Below, piece by piece: positions 62,222 to 64,000 of a DNA stretch of 64,000 bases; position 1 is the first letter of the stretch, and each line of letters starts with the position of its first letter. The stretch comes from Streptomyces sp. WAC 01529. Its GTDB lineage: Bacteria; Actinomycetota; Actinomycetes; Streptomycetales; Streptomycetaceae. The stretch is taken from contig NZ_CP029617.1 in assembly GCF_003945545.1 (NCBI RefSeq), forward strand, positions 7,839,001 through 7,903,000. The letters are read 5' to 3'. The notes below the pieces were generated by a model that worked only from the letters and a program-made list of their open reading frames with translations, ran no database searches and had not been told where the DNA came from. The translations under genes and the position numbers were made by a program.

Positions 62222-62374
62222 TCAATGGGCTCCGGCCCCGAACTCCGCGTGCCGCGCACGCATGGCGTAGGCATCGTCCTCGCCCTCGTCCGGGGGAGAG
62301 GGCGCAGCCAGGTGCCAACGCTGGATCTCCCGGCGGGCCTGAGCGATCAGCTCGTCGAACTCTTCGTCTGTCAT
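62222..62374 (-). CDS. Small acidic protein of 50 residues
   Basis: ATG 62374 follows GGGAGGTG by 8-9 bases, a strong start. The product (MTDEEFDELIAQARREIQRW onward) is acidic and amphipathic-helical at its start, ending in an Asp/Glu-rich, Ala/His tail. I know no function; similar small proteins occur in Streptomyces. Confidence 0.55.
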   Translation of the reverse strand: MTDEEFDELIAQARREIQRWHLAAPSPPDEGEDDAYAMRARHAEFGAGAH

Positions 62375-62533
62375 CTCGCCCACACCTCCCGCCGTTCCGC
62401 CGAGGAAACGAGCCCTGGTCGGGCTCTCCACAGGTGATTCGGAGCGGCCGGCGCGAGCGGATTGGTCTCAGGAGGCCTGGGCAATCCGTCGGTTCGGGAC
62501 GAACATCCGGCGTCAGCTGACCAGTTGCGAGCC

Positions 62534-62806
62534 CTACACGTCCGCTGCTGGGTTCGGCTCGCGCGCCTCGCGTGCGGTGTCTGCTCGTAGCGAGCGCCCC
62601 TGCGTCATCTCGACGAACCACCAGGTACCGGCCACCACGCACGACCACAACAAGCCGTGCGCCATCGCGCCCGGCCAGGTGGTGGCGTACTCCGCCCACC
62701 GTTCCACGGCAGCCACTGCCACCCAGCTGATCAGCGCTACGCACATGACCCGTACCCGTCGATGCTTCAACATGTATGCCTGGCTACCCGCAGTAGTAGT
62801 GCTCAC
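62534..62806 (-). CDS. Small two-span membrane protein
   Basis: The 90-aa protein (GTG 62806; ATG 62773 is an alternative giving 79 aa) has two hydrophobic segments: VMCVALISWVAVAAVERW and AMAHGLLWSCVVAGTWWFVE, with a charged hydrophilic tail. No family is recognised. It lies between the small acidic protein and the coiled-coil gene with no evident partner. Confidence 0.5.
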   Translation of the reverse strand: MSTTTAGSQAYMLKHRRVRVMCVALISWVAVAAVERWAEYATTWPGAMAHGLLWSCVVAGTWWFVEMTQGRSLRADTAREAREPNPAADV

Positions 62807-63066
62807 ACCGCCCCGACCCCCACCACCGCGTAGACGCCGTACGCCGTTACCGGTGCTGCCGGTCCGACATGCGGCGGAGGCCCGCTTGCGGCAGCGTGGG
62901 GACCGGAATGCAGCCGCAACCCCCGCGGCCACGCCGCGTCTGCCAGGGCCATGGTCGCCCGGCCATCGCACCGGTGTTCTCCCGCGAAGAAGAGCGGTTC
63001 GTCCCCGGGAGAGGGGTACGCGGCGGGTGCCAGACAACCGAACGCTTCGATTGACCAGGAGGAGCT

Positions 63067-63849
63067 TTGAGTGACTTCCAGGGCACGAGCCGCGCGGACC
63101 AGAGCAAGCCGGCAGCGGTAGCGCAGACAGCTCAGGCCAAGGCCGGCGAAGGCGCCGGTCTGGTGGGCGACAAGGCCACCGAGGTGGCCGGCACCGCAAG
63201 GGAACAAGCGGCAGGAGTGGCTGAAGAGGCCACCGCTCAGGCGCGTGACCTGGTGGGAGAGCTGCGCGATCAGCTCCAGGACCAGGCCCAGTCCCAGACC
63301 CGGCGCCTGGCGGAGAACGTGCGTCGGTTGGCGGGTGAGCTGCAGGAGATGAGTGAGAGCAGCAAGCCGGATTCCAGCGTCTCGGGTGTGGTGCGTCAGA
63401 TAGCCGATGGCGGCCATCAGGTGGCTTCCCGTCTGGAGGAGCGCGGGCCGGACGGGCTCATCGGTGACCTGCAGGACTTCGCGCGGCGCCGACCGGGCGT
63501 GTTCCTGGCGGGTGCGGCGCTGGCGGGCTTCGCCGTGGCGCGGGCCGGCAAGGGGATCAGCGCCGCCGGCTCCCACACGTCGGGCACCGCCGCGACGGAG
63601 AGCGGGCAGCGCCAGACTCCCGTCGGCCCGACCGGCTCCCCCCGGCCCCAGGTGACGGAGGCCGGCGCTCCTTACGCAGGGCCTCCAAGCCCCCCGGCCC
63701 CCGCCGGTCAGTTCCGGCCGCCGCCCGCTGCTCCCGGCTACGGCCCCTCTCCCGCGCCTTCGCGGCCCGCTGCGACGCCGCCTCCCGCTCCGCCGGCGGC
63801 CCCGCCGCCCTACTCGGGTCCGCAGCCGCCGCCGAGCCAAGGGAGCTGA
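63067..63849 (+). CDS. Helical membrane-associated protein with Pro-rich tail
   Basis: The 260-aa protein starts at TTG 63067, 4 bases after AGGAGG; the GTG at 63071 is out of frame. Residues 1-130 are Ala/Glu/Gln-rich, likely long helices or coiled coil (REQAAGVAEEATAQARDLVG, then LQDQAQSQTRRLAENVRRLA). A short hydrophobic stretch follows (GVFLAGAALAGFAVARA, about 145-162). The last 90 residues are Pro/Ala-rich. Such genes precede holin-like and DUF3618 genes in a conserved Streptomyces set of unknown, possibly membrane-stress, role; the next gene here agrees. Confidence 0.7.
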   Translation: MSDFQGTSRADQSKPAAVAQTAQAKAGEGAGLVGDKATEVAGTAREQAAGVAEEATAQARDLVGELRDQLQDQAQSQTRRLAENVRRLAGELQEMSESSKPDSSVSGVVRQIADGGHQVASRLEERGPDGLIGDLQDFARRRPGVFLAGAALAGFAVARAGKGISAAGSHTSGTAATESGQRQTPVGPTGSPRPQVTEAGAPYAGPPSPPAPAGQFRPPPAAPGYGPSPAPSRPAATPPPAPPAAPPPYSGPQPPPSQGS

Positions 63850-63852
63850 GCG

Positions 63853-64000
63853 GTGGCCACACAGTTTCCCGAACCCGTCGGAACGGACGCCGAGCATCCG
63901 GCGGCCCCGAGAGCCGCCAAGCCGGACGATCCGTCGATCGGTGATCTCCTCAGCGAGATCAGCACGGATCTGTCGCAGCTGGTCCGCGACGAGATCGAAC
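63853..64000 (+). CDS. Phage holin family (superfamily III-type) protein, start only
   Basis: GTG 63853 follows GGGAG with 7-base spacing, 3 bp after the previous stop. The 49 visible codons end with SIGDLLSEISTDLSQLVRDEIE, the entry motif of the actinobacterial holin-like family whose membrane segments follow later in the protein. The rest lies beyond the window edge. It appears to be in one operon with the preceding helical protein. Confidence 0.7.
   Translation, partial: MATQFPEPVGTDAEHPAAPRAAKPDDPSIGDLLSEISTDLSQLVRDEIE

Overview
The window looks like a chromosomal segment of a Streptomyces or a close relative. It is very GC-rich, nearly every codon ends in G or C, and GTG/TTG starts are common. 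It carries families typical of that genus: a streptophobe membrane protein, a DUF6777 protein, XRE/TPR regulators, a lasso peptide cluster, and multimodular secreted glycoside hydrolases. No rRNA, tRNA or CRISPR array was found.

Layout. 1-7.8 kb holds a self-sufficient P450/reductase (cut by the left edge), a divergent PAS-LuxR regulator, two fluoride-channel (crcB) genes joined by a 21-codon linker ORF, a secreted GH18 protein, a DHFR-fold reductase and a pirin. 7.8-25.9 kb is an accessory island: a pentapeptide-repeat membrane protein; an IS transposase relic; a two-gene cassette of a 756-aa unknown protein and a 2017-aa P-loop NTPase (the best candidate here for an undescribed system); a secreted NucA/NucB-type nuclease facing a small possible inhibitor; then a graveyard of frameshifted genes (VirB4-like conjugation ATPase, phosphotransferase, XRE/TPR regulator, alpha/beta hydrolase).

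25.9-34.9 kb is a phospho-signalling operon: a twin-FHA ABC transporter, a protein with tandem TRVV/TQVV threonine motifs, and a Hanks-type kinase. Streptophobe, DUF6777, OsmC and DUF4239-like genes and two more decayed fragments follow. 35.2-41.7 kb is a hemicellulose locus: a sigma factor fused to a zinc-binding anti-sigma motif, a membrane segment and an AbfB sugar-binding domain; a GH10-CBM13-GH62 arabinoxylanase; and a GH74 xyloglucanase, closed by a 20-bp-stem terminator. 41.8-46.6 kb is a complete lasso peptide cluster (order A-C-B1-B2-D) whose predicted 16-residue core resembles lagmysin.

47-64 kb mixes a secreted S33 peptidase, a cysteine dioxygenase/cysteate-synthase-like pair, a flavin oxidoreductase, a 2H phosphoesterase, two GNATs, a Na+/H+ antiporter preceded by a 17-bp palindrome and a coupled upstream ORF, a deleted alanine:cation symporter, a patatin/TetR pair with a 26-bp palindromic operator, a fasciclin/molybdopterin oxidoreductase pair, and finally a coiled-coil protein plus the start of a holin-family protein cut by the right edge.
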